A DNA stretch of 64,000 nt from Smittia aterrima. Its lineage: Eukaryota > Arthropoda > Insecta > Diptera > Chironomidae. The position numbers and the translations under genes are program-made. The stretch spans positions 24,428,001-24,492,000 of the forward strand of contig CP093831.1 in the NCBI GenBank assembly GCA_033063855.1, read 5' to 3'. Every line of letters starts with the position of its first letter. The stretch's first letter is position 1. Under the pieces are notes generated by a model. It was not told where the DNA came from. It worked only from the letters and a program-made list of their open reading frames with translations, and did not search any database. Positions 33,930 to 44,900 of this stretch are shown one piece after another.

Positions 33930-34153
33930 TAACTTTTATTATTTAACAGAAAATTTTAAACTTCTAATTATTGAAATCGATTGCTGCAAGGGAACTAACT
34001 TGAAAGAAGAAAACGAAACAAGAATAAGAGACAAAAAAACTTGAAAGATTATTTATTCAGAAAATATTTAGAAAATCTTTTATTAAAAAAAAAACGTTGA
34101 ATAAAAGACGATGCTCGAATTTCTTGAAATGTATGTTTAATATTTTGCAAATC

Positions 34154-34372
34154 TCAAATGTCGTGGATTATTTTATTAACCCGATCTGTTGACCTTCTGC
34201 GGCTTCGGCTTACAGAATGCATACGAGCTTTAATTTCACGAATTTTACCTCTTCTACGTACAGTTTCGTGCGCGACATTACGGATCGTTGGATGACGTTC
34301 TAGGAATTCTTTGAAGCATGATACATTTCCATCTTCTAGGTGCTCTCGATACTTTATTGTTGTAAGTTTTTT
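34154..34372 (-). pseudogene. open tail of F-box copy D behind the premature stop
   Basis: After the TAA at 34373-34375 the same frame stays open for 72 codons and ends at the same TGA as copy A (VNKIIHDI then stop, 34154). It is homologous to the copy A C-terminus throughout, with an extra Arg/Ser-rich stretch (SRSRRRS). The 3' flank (34063-34153) is also a close copy of 24996-25083. Confidence 0.75.
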
Positions 34373-35572
34373 TTAAATTAAAAGAAGTTCTTTTAAGTCA
34401 GAAGTTTTCGATTCAAATGAAAGCGATTCAAGATGTTCGAACGAAGACATCAATCTCAGCTCTTCTTTGTTCAAACAATAATCGAGACACAAAATCTTCA
34501 AGTTTGGGAAGACATCCGCAAAGCTTTGCATAAATGCATTTGACCTTTCTTGTTCTCCTTTCTCATACTTAAGCTCGGTGACATTTGGTGAGTGGAGATC
34601 GTTGCACTTTCTGATTCTCCTTATCAAAGTTTCATCTTCGATTATTGGCCTTATTCTATAACAGCCGTATCTGGTTGATATGAAGACGGATCGCAAATTT
34701 TTATTGTTGCTCAATATTTGCTTAAAGATTACATTGAACAAAAGTTCTTCATCAGTCTCCCTTAAACTCAACTTAATTGATTTAATATTTCTTTGGCTGA
34801 GAAAGAAATCTCTTTCATTCTCTTTGTTTCCCCAATTTCCTTTTGTTAGGGAAAGCTTCTCAAGTTGAAACGGAAATTTACCAGTCAACTTTATCTCGAC
34901 ATAATAATTATAATTAATTTCAAGTTCTTTAAGATTCTTCTGCTTCATCAAGAACTTTTCCAAAATTTGTTCACCAAGGCCACTCCAGTCATTTAGGATT
35001 AGAGATCTCAAGTTTGTTGCGTTTTGGAAAATGTGAAAATAGCCAAAAGCTGATTGATCGAGTTCAAGTCTCTCAATGTTCACAGACGGATTTGGTGTGA
35101 AAAACATTTGTTGTCGCTCATTGTAGCGATGAAGGAAAACAAGGCAATCATGAAGACAGCACTTGCTCGAGAATCTCTTTAGTTTGGTGAACGGCGCTAA
35201 CATAGTTTCGAGATCGGAAATGTTAGTATCGTATTTCAAAACTAAGTTATCGACTGAGCTGCCGAAGATCTCGCCAATTTTGATCGCATCGTTCTTGGTC
35301 ATGTGCAGAGCATTCCAACCAGCTTTTGGATTAAGGATTATCAAATTTCTGAAACGACCTCTATATTCTTTCAGGCATGAAAATGTCGTTCGTAGATCGA
35401 TCAATAAATGTAAAACGAATGTCACTTTGTCATTTAACTTTGATGAACCACAAAATATTTGATCGAAACACGAACAAGCCACTGTGACGTCTAGAAGACT
35501 CTTGAAATCTAAATAATCAAATATTTTAATCCAAATATGCTCGGGCAGGTTAATCCAATCAACTTTTGACAT
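34373..35572 (-). CDS. F-box/LRR protein, copy D (mosaic, truncated)
   Basis: The open frame codes for 399 aa from MSKVDWINLPEHIWIKIFDY after a CTTTAAAG acceptor. The first two thirds are nearly identical to copy C. From about 34600 downward the sequence switches to copy A type (CLDYCLNKEELRLMSSFEH), so the gene is a mosaic from unequal recombination or gene conversion. The frame stops at a TAA (34373) where copy A has TCA. The homologous tail continues open behind it. Either it is a recent pseudogene or it makes a protein with a shortened LRR region. Confidence 0.75.
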   Translation of the reverse strand: MSKVDWINLPEHIWIKIFDYLDFKSLLDVTVACSCFDQIFCGSSKLNDKVTFVLHLLIDLRTTFSCLKEYRGRFRNLIILNPKAGWNALHMTKNDAIKIGEIFGSSVDNLVLKYDTNISDLETMLAPFTKLKRFSSKCCLHDCLVFLHRYNERQQMFFTPNPSVNIERLELDQSAFGYFHIFQNATNLRSLILNDWSGLGEQILEKFLMKQKNLKELEINYNYYVEIKLTGKFPFQLEKLSLTKGNWGNKENERDFFLSQRNIKSIKLSLRETDEELLFNVIFKQILSNNKNLRSVFISTRYGCYRIRPIIEDETLIRRIRKCNDLHSPNVTELKYEKGEQERSNAFMQSFADVFPNLKILCLDYCLNKEELRLMSSFEHLESLSFESKTSDLKELLLI

Positions 35573-35924
35573 CTTTAAGGAAAATTTTCAACTTTTAATT
35601 GTTTAAATCAGATGAACTTTCAAACGAATTACCTTTAAAATTCTTGATGAAATGTTTTTTCTCCGAAGTCTTACTCCAACAATTGCTGTAAGGGAACTAA
35701 CTTGAATGAAGAAAATTCTGCAAAGAAGAAAACGAAACAAGGATAAGAGACAAAAAGAGAGCATGAAAGATTCTTGATTATAAATTATGTTTCAGGTAAT
35801 AAGGACAAAAGATTAATGACTTTAACTTGAAGCTCATTTATACATTTTCATTGTGAGTCACAATTTATGAAATTCAATATGAAGTGAAAAGCTATGAAAT
35901 AATTTAAAATTTTTTAATAAAAGA

Positions 35925-36180
35925 AAAGCGTTGAACCGAGGACTAAATCATCGATAGCGAATGATGAACATTTCGCAAATTACAACTAAATTTTCTTTGT
36001 ATGATTATGATGTTATTTTGTTATTGTTTTTTATTTGGAAAGTCCTGGCTATCTTTCCTTCTACAATCTATTATGTTGAATAGAGACATTTATTTTCACT
36101 TTCTATTTCCTCCTTACTGCGTTACTTCAATGTTGTCAATTTCTTCGATGTCACTTGAAGTGTAAATAACATTTAGGTTA
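35925..36180 (-). pseudogene. 3' remnant of a further F-box gene (second block)
   Basis: Duplicate of the remnant at 30530-30790, with the same words (gcgttgaaccgaggac, ttcttcgatgtcacttgaag) and no open frame. It was carried along in the 5.4-kb block duplication. Confidence 0.5.
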
Positions 36181-36324
36181 TATCAAAGATTTATCACGCG
36201 AAGTGTTTAACTGAAATGTTCTGGAATATTTTCCCATGCAGATAACACTCGTCCTACTCTCAACAATGTAAAACACATTTGAATATTTTTATCGAGTGGC
36301 TAGTTCAATAAATGACTTGTTCAC

Positions 36325-36330
36325 TCAGTT
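36325..36330 (+). promoter_or_regulatory. initiator (TCAGTT) of ionotropic receptor 2
   Basis: Same context as for receptor 1 (gttcacTCAGTTcag), 52-57 bp before the ATG at 36382. Confidence 0.4.
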
Positions 36331-36381
36331 CAGCGGATTTCTTTGAGTTATTAAGTTGAAAGGAAGAAAATTTAGAAGAAA

Positions 36382-38576
36382 ATGAAACTTTTCTTGTGGC
36401 TTTCTTTGTCACTGAAAGTTTTGAGTGAAGGCTTCATTTTAAATGTAGATCATTCAGAGCAAACCTGGTCAAAGGCCTTTGAGAACGTAACTCGCCATTT
36501 GTTCCAGTTGGAAACGAAAATGTTCATCAACAATTACGACGTGGACTCTGACACGATAACGTCAATGATTCTAAAGAATTTGAACGAGAACGCGATGCCA
36601 TTTCAACTGAAGAATTTGCAACTGGACCAAGACAAAGTCTTACTGGACTCCTCAGCGCTCATCACATTCAAGAATTTCACATTCGCCAGAGATTTCAATC
36701 AAAAGTTAAGTTTGACCAACGAATACTTCAAACCGCTACAGCTTTTCATCTATTGCCAAGACGTTACCATCGAAGACATCGAATCTCTCAAGTTAGATGT
36801 TGAAGAAAGGGCTAAGAACAACAAAATAACCGAAATGATAGATTTTTGCAAAATAACAGAAAAAATAGAGTTCGATTATAAAAACACTACAGAAGCTGAA
36901 TTGAACTCGTATTTACTTGACGTCATCCAATACGAATACTTTCTCGTTGAAGAAGGAAACTACATCAATCTAATGACTTTCGTTTGGTTCTGGCCAGGAA
37001 AATGCGGAGAGCTAACGTTGCTCAAACTAAACAGATTCAACAAAAGTTCGGAAAAATGGGAAAATGACAAATTCTCAATGAAAAAATCGATCAACCTTCA
37101 TGGATGTACGATCAGCAAAGCAATAGTTTATTCAGAAACTAATGCATTGTCCCATATGGATTATGCAATTGTTTTAAGTATCTGGCCTTATGACATCTTC
37201 AACGCCACTTTCGATCCAGTGACCTACGAAAGATTAATATTTGATGTGTCATTATCAAAAGGTTGTTACAACGACTTTGACAGACGCACAACACGCGGTG
37301 GCACGTAAGTTATTTATGAAAAGTGTTTTTCTGCTTTTACATTTTTATTTTGTTTCCAAAGAAATGGAGGAAGACACGACCTCAATTTCATAACTTACCC
37401 GGTCGATTTTGTTTCTTCACGGCTGTTCCTTCCAGAAGAGAAACCTCAATTTTATTCTGAATACGAGAAGCTGGCGATGCCTTTTGACAACATTACTTGG
37501 GCTTTGATCGCAATTTTCTTCATGGCAACATTCGCAACAATTCTGATTTTGTACTGCTGCGTTAGAAAATCGATAAGAGACTTTATCATTGGCCCGAACG
37601 TAAGAACACCTTCGCTGAACGTCATTCAAATCTTTTTCGGAATCTCACAAGTCGTGGTGCCTCGAAGAAACTTTGCCAGATACCTCACAATGGTCTTCAT
37701 TCTTTATTGCTTGATCATTCGAACAGCGTGGCAAGGAAAGATGTACGAGTTCATGCAGAAAGATGTTGAAAAGCCAAAAATTCAAACAATCGAAGAGATG
37801 ATCGAGAACGGTTATCTTTTCCAAATGGAGGATAATTTCAAGGAAAAATATCCTGAATCAGAAATTACTAAAAGGTGAATTTGTCTGATTAGATCTGAGT
37901 CCAACTCTGAGGCAAACCCAGTAAACATCTCCTGTAACCTGCCCAATGGATGCAAAATCCTAAAGTAAATGCCATTTACTTGTTCAATTTTAGGGGCATT
38001 TTTCTTCCTTCTAGTTTTCGTGGTCATACAGGTTCAATTAACGATAAAAAAGCCGTTCAAATAACTGAATTCGAGTTCGCATCGTCGATGGAATCTACAC
38101 AACTCATGGGCATTGCTCGCATTATCAATGACTTCAAAGGATTAAAAACAGAAGAAGTGACCATCGCAAAGTGTGGACTGAAATTTCCACGTCATCATCA
38201 TTTCTTTGAAGCGTTTCATTACAAAATGCAAAAACTTTTCACTGGCGGACTCTTGTGGGTTGAAAATGGAACTGTAAAATATACTTCGCAGTGGTCGTTT
38301 TATGCAAAATACTTCAGGACCGTGGACGAGCCGAAGATTTTAACTTTGACAATGCTTGAACCTGGATTTGTCATTTGGTCTTCAAGTTTGCTGCTGGCAG
38401 TTGCTGCTTTCATCTTTGAATGGATGATAACATTGAGGAACTTTCTTGTCATGAAATTCGTTTTGAAGGCTTTCTACATCACGAGACAAGAGAACGAACA
38501 GTTTAATCAGTCTGAGGCCAATGAGGAAGAATTCGAAGAAGAATCTGAGATTGATTTGATTGTAGAAGACTTTTAA
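36382..38576 (+). CDS. divergent ionotropic receptor, copy 2
   Basis: Exons 36382-37304, 37362-37874 and 37994-38576 give 672 aa, a tandem duplicate of the receptor at 30985 with the same intron phases. The M1, pore, LIIRTAWQGKMYEFM and M4 regions are almost unchanged. The N-terminal domain is identical for about 100 residues, then differs in a short segment near residue 155 (FCKITEKIEFDYKN against LWDQISKEKTQAHYV). The first part of exon 3 is strongly changed (GIFLPSSFRGHTGS). Intron 2 is longer than in copy 1 (119 against 53 bp). Different segments of the putative ligand-binding region have thus diverged while the channel part stayed constant. Confidence 0.88.
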
Positions 38577-38707
38577 GTAAAATCTTTCAAGATCAAATAA
38601 ACTTTTCGGTGTAGCGAGAGTTCTTTTCAAATCATCTCAAAAATAATTAAAAGAAATTAATTCAAAGCTGACCTTTCCCAACAAACAAAAACTTCCACTT
38701 CCAGGCA

Positions 38708-38908
38708 ATGAACTTCGTCAACTCTTCTCCAAGCGGAGAGAACAAAAATGTTGTGCAATTCGTTCGTGAATTCTCAAGCAATGTTATCAGCAAGATTTGC
38801 CTCCAAAAAAATTTGAAATATTCTCAGTTTCATCTCAGTAGAGTGCCAGCTGTTGATTCGTTCGCATCAAAACGTTTCGCTCCACAAAAGTTCTTATCAG
38901 AAAAGTGA
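38708..38908 (+). other. conserved short frame after ionotropic receptor 2
   Basis: 66 codons starting MNFVNSSPSGENKNVVQF, the counterpart of the frame at 33231. The first 48 or so codons match, then the sequences part. It is preceded by an acceptor-like CTTCCAG. Function unknown; it could be a remnant exon. Confidence 0.35.
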
Positions 38909-38950
38909 AAATATTTAAGAATTTCGCTTCGCAAAGTGTCAAGGATTACG

Positions 38951-41900
38951 ATGAAGTTCTTCATCCTCTTTAGTTTAAGTAATGAAGTGATCGTGAAAGG
39001 ATTGATCTTCGAAAATTGCTGGAATCTTCTTTTCCGCGTAGACAATGAGTCTCATGAATCCAGTTTTGTCGGTTAAGATTTCGCGGGTCGCTGCTTATCA
39101 AGCCACACAGAAATTATCGCCCGGGCGCTGTCGTGTATGAAATTAATTTTTTGCCAAATTAAATTCAATCTTCCGCAGCATTAAAACTTCTATGTGGTCT
39201 CTGATAACGCAGAGCGAGCGAGTCATGAATATTTTGACTCATTCCAAATATTTTCGAAGATGAATTTCAAGAACGTCGTCATCAGCCGATAACGCGACAT
39301 TTGTTTATAATTCCATTGAACTTTTTTGCAGTTTTAATGAAACTGGGTCCGTGTAGCGGCTATGAAATATTCGAGATGAACGTTAATCACAAGTTCAGAT
39401 TGGAAGCTCTCGTGACGATTATTCCAGATGTTCATAAAGGAGAAGAGGATCCAATCACGCATTGGAGCATCGCTGGGGATCTACAAATACAGAGAATCGA
39501 TCAAACGACGCTTGCCATGCAGTTCACGACAGATTCGTCGGTGAAGTCTCTGGAAGAAATCAAATCTTTGGGAACTCCTTTTAAAATGAAATTATTGAGT
39601 GAAAAGGAATCGTCACATAACTCAAAGCAACCGCAGAAAGGAATCGAGTTGAGTGAAACTGAACCAATTTGGTCAGCAAACATGAAAAGAGCGATCGCTT
39701 CTCTTTTCCAAGTCGATGGAAATTCTCAAAGTGGAGCTTACGTGTCAAACGAGTTCGGACTCTACGGTTTGTGTCTAACAGAATATTACGTCGTTAACAA
39801 CTCAGATACTCTCATGATATCGAAGATCTACGACATGGATCGATGCTCGCCGTATCCTGGAGGAATCTTTGAGATTCGTTCGAATATTCCGATTAATTCT
39901 TGTGAGGAAAAGCAGCCGCTAACTCACGCGATCACTTCAAGATTGGGAGAATATCGATTGCAACGAATTGACAACTCAAAATATTTATTAAAATCGATCA
40001 ACGCTGAGACGAAAAGTAACGTGCAAGCTACTGAGTCGTATTATCCTCAATTTATCTTCACGAAAATCACAATCGACTTCACATCGCAAGACACGATCAC
40101 AGAAGAAAATCTGATCAAGTTCAATTCGAGTGAGAAAACATTTTCGAGTGGTTTCACTTACGTTCCTCCGCTGAAGGAAGCAACAGGTGGTCGTTCTCCG
40201 AAATCATCGGAAGAAGTTGTAAAAATCGTGAACGACTATCTCATTGAGCTAGCGAATCATCTTGAAGACATGCAGCTAAACTTTGATGAACCTTACACTG
40301 GAATTGTCTCAGAAATCTTTCGACTAATCGAGTCAATGGATTACGAGACTTTGAAGAAACTTTACGACCAAATCGACATTGGAACTTCTTACATTCAAGA
40401 AACGTCGAGGAATATTTTCCTTGAGATGTTGCCGCGAGCTGGAACAGCTCCTTCAGTTCTGCTCACGAAATATTTAGTTATGCAAAAGCATGTTCGTCCA
40501 ACGACTGCTGTTCAACTTCTCATCTCGTTGCCTTTCTTTATTTCTGAACTCTCCGCTGGTTTAGTAAAGGAATGCGAGGAGCTTCTTCATGTTAGCAATG
40601 ATCGACCAGATGTGAAACATTCTGCAGTTTTAAGTTATGCAACGATCATCTACAAAGCTTTTGTAGCTCGAGCGATAAACGCAGATCAGTTCGAGAAATA
40701 CGTGAAGACTTTCTTTGATTTGTTTTTGAGTAAGTTTGAGCTTTGAAAAAGAATTTTCTTTTGATAATTTTCTTTTCTTTTTTAGACAGTTTCGATTATG
40801 AACAACAAATGCTTTATCTGGAAGCGATGGGCAATCTTCAACTAGGAAATGTTGCAAATTATCTTCAGCCAATCATTCAAGCGAATTACTCTCAAACGAC
40901 TGACATCAGATTCCTGGCGATCTTTGCGACAATGCCAACTGCTTACACGAGACCGGATGAGGTGAGATCTTTCGAGCTTTTCAACTTATTTAACTTTCGA
41001 GAATATTTAACAGATTTTCGAGACTTATTGGCCAATTTTCTACTCGAAAACGAGTCCACTTCAATTGAGAATCGCAGCTTTTACGATGCTTCTCGTGTCT
41101 TCTCCAACAGCTGGTCGATTGCTTGGTCTCTACAATGTCGTTAAGAACGAGAACTGCCCTCACATGATTAATTTCTATCGAACGACAGTTCTCAGCATTT
41201 CTGAAACAACTTATTCGTGTCTATCGCATTTGTGAGTGTTTAAAAAATTGCAATGAAGTTCATTTGATTGAAGAATATTTTCAGGAAGCGTTTGATTCTT
41301 TACATGCGTCGACATCTTCCTGATCAACCAGCAAAGAAATATTGGATCACTGGCAATTACATTTTCGATTACAAAGACAGAAAGTTCCAATTAGGTTCGA
41401 TGCTTCAAGCTTTGCTGATTGGAGATCGCAAGAGAGATTTGCCGCTCATCGTCTTCATCAAGTTCGATATGGAAGCTTTAGGAAGATTCACAGGACAAAT
41501 CGGTCTTTACATCAAAGCTCGAGGTCTCTCAGATGCGATACTCGATCGTTTATCAGATTTCAACTTCGAAGCGCTTAAGATGGAAGAGCTCTTGAAGATC
41601 TTTAACCTCATCAAGATGCAGCCAATTCAGTCAACGCCTTTACATCTCGAGTTCATTGTTCAGTTTGAAGGAAAATCTGTTCTCTCGTTTTACTTGAACC
41701 AACCAACTTTCTACAATTTAACTGATGGCGATTGTAAGTTACGAAATTATTTTCAAGCTCTTTGGATCTAAATTGAAAATCTTTCAGTGATTAACAGAAT
41801 CAACGTTTTCCTGAGAGCTGATAGTCACATCAACGTGAGTTTGTTAATTTATTCCTGAAAATTAAATGAAGACAAAATATTTTTAGATGCAAATCGTGAG

Positions 41901-44900
41901 ACGTCCATTTATGATTAAACATAAATTTTCAACTCTCATTGGAACACCAGCTGACATCTTCATTGAAAGCTCAATAATTGCATCAATCCGAGGCTCGACA
42001 ACTCAAAACATCGCGAAAGAGAAAATCACTCGAAATAACCAAATCGATTTCCGGTAAAATCTTGAAATTAATTTTCTATTCAATGACAAATCATTTTTTC
42101 TTTCAGTTACTCGTCCTATGCTGTCGCTAAGATAAGAAGTTACAACCCAGTCAATGACATAGAATATTCAACAATTCGTGAGCAAGGTTTCGTTGTTTAT
42201 TTGCCGATGAACAATGAAATCGTTTTAAATCTTCTCGAAAAATCAATGACGTGAGTTTGCTTAAACATTTTCAATCAAATTTTGTAAACATTTTCTTTTT
42301 AGCTTCTCGTTATATCGCAAGGACTCAATCACATCAGGAATTTCACTGAAATCAAGAACGATCAATCATTCAGGAGACTCCAAGATTGCAAAGACAATAA
42401 ACGACGTTCCAACGCATGAGTTGAACTTAGAAGACATTGGTTTGAATATTTTAGTTGGTCACAATGTTGAATCATCGAAGGAAAATATTATGTTCCTCTT
42501 CGAAGCTGATGTCCTCGACAACGCGAAAGTATTCACTCGAGCTCCTTATTCAATTACTCAAAACCTTCTTACACTCGTCTCGATCATTCAACTCACGTCA
42601 GTTCACATCAGTCGAGACAAACATTTAACGATTCTACTTACGAATCAGCCGAAATCCAAACTGGAAGTGTCAATAAGTTGGGAGTCAGAAGATTTCTCAC
42701 AAAATCTCATCGCAAGCGAGAAAAACGTTTTAAAAGTCGATTGCAGTTTAATTCACATTCTTGATTTTAATGATCCGCATCCAAAGCAATTACACAAATG
42801 GGAATTTTCATCGAAGTATTCTACGTTCAAGGATAGCAAGACAAGCAAAGTGATGGTGTCGTTGAATCGAAAGACAGAAAGCGGAGATAAATGGAAGGTG
42901 AGCTTATGTTGTTGCGTAGAAGCATTTCTCGGTGTTCATGAGTTCAGTGATTGCTTTTTGGAATTCCAAAGCTGAATTTATCTCCGAAACTCCGAATCGC
43001 TTTTGAGTTGTCAACTCAAACAATCCGAGCTCAAGATTCTTGACTGTGAATCCTTCAGTTGCTAATGTCAACTTCTCAGCATTTTCTTCTAACGAAAGTT
43101 GAGGAATCTTAACTTTAGCAGTGATTCGCATTGTGTTTCCGATGTTCTTCAAGTTGTGTGCAGTGAAGCCCCATCGCTTGTCTCTGGCGAACTCTAATTC
43201 ATTAAAGAATTCCATGACTTTCGGTAAACGTTCGTAAACTGCTTTTAAATTGCCACCAACGCCAAACGAAGTCACTTGAAGATGTTCTTGTTCGTTAATC
43301 CAAGCTCGATAATTATTTTTATCGTTGATGAACAAGCCACGACCTAAAGGCCAGAAACGATAAGTCTCAGCAGCTTTGAGGAATTTATCTTCCGGCTCAG
43401 GAAACAAAATGCCTTCTTCGATCCATTTCTTCTTCTGCTCAGCGTCGATATCAGACAGAGCGTGATACTTCCCGGCGTATTCTTCATCAGTGATGACATT
43501 CAATGCCTTGCGAATCTTCTCAGCAGTTGCTTCTAAGTCTTCGAGTTTGATTGTGGGCATGAACTGAACGTTGTTGAGAGATCGACCAATTGTGATGGAG
43601 ATTGATTTAATAATTTGTTCTTTAGGATCCAAATCGTTGAGTTCCTCGACATTTCCCCACTCCAAGTCTGGTTGATTTACTTGAGGAGCGTCGTCGTCTT
43701 CTGGCTCTGCATTGTGAAGATCTTCCAAGACCGGCTCGAAAAGCAAATCAAAAGTTTCGTAAGCAAATTGATCCGAAGCGAAAATTCCGATTTCTGAATC
43801 GAAGTGTGTCAAGCCACTTTGAATGTTATCTAACAACGATCCATTCAAATCCGTTTTTAAACCTTTGATTTTCATGAAAATCTCTTCAGTCAAGTATTCT
43901 TTGAGCATTGATGTTCCCTTCTCATCGTTGTCGAGAGCTTTGAACTTTGTCTGAAGAACAGAATCGGTTTCACTTGCCGTCTTCTTGACGTTCGATTGAA
44001 TAACTTTCAATTCCAATTCAACCTTTTCCTTCTCAGCGGTCAACTCTTCGACTTTTTCTTTCAAGTCCTTCATCATTTCGCTGCTGCATTCTTCTTCGTT
44101 TGATAACAGCTTTCGAATGAATCCGATTGCATCTTCAGGACGTTCCGGTTCTTGATAAAGTTTCATCAAAGCAGCCGTGAGCTTCTCTGTCGCTCCAGTT
44201 GCTTCCAAATATTTACGAAACTCATCGCGTTTTCCTTCAATCTGTAAATGTTTCTCATTCGTCACAGACTTCAATCTCTCTTCGATTCGATACTCACTCC
44301 AATGCAATTGATGTCCATCTCGAGAAAGTTAATTTTCCTTTTAATAAATTTTCCTTATCGAGCTCCGCACGTCGAACTTTAACGAAAAGACAATTTATTG
44401 TCATTAACGTTTACTTCACCATGGTTACTGACATCGACTGAGCGAAGAATTATTGGGAAACATAATCGCATGGAAATTCAATTTCGGGTTTCTCATATTG
44501 ATTTTTCGTTTCTTTCCCTTTTTACTTTCACATCGCTCGTCCATTGGGGATGTCTCGCAATCTATCACTGTCGGGGGTGAAACCGTAGAAGCTCCACTCG
44601 AGTATGAAATGAATTGTCAAATTTTCCATTTCAGTTATGCGTGTCGGGTACTTTCGAGGAGTCGGAGCATTTGAAGAAGCCGTTCAAAGTAACGAGCAGC
44701 ATTGTCTTTGGGACGTCAGAGAATTCATCGAAGAAATGTCCGATTGATAAATCGAAGATTGAACTCAACTTGACAATCGGATCGCCATCGAATGCACTTG
44801 AGAAATATGATAACTTGACAGTGTCTGATGAGGAGAAATGTACGAAAGATATTGTGAAGTTCTCGCCGGTTTCGTTGACTGCTGAGTGCAAACAAAGTCA

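Noticed and set aside
44239..44307. N-terminus MHWSEYRIEERLKSV for the MYCBP fusion gene
   Set aside because: It begins at TTG and lies in a 56-bp intron with GTGAGT and TTTACAG ends; the ATG at 44318 splices in frame.
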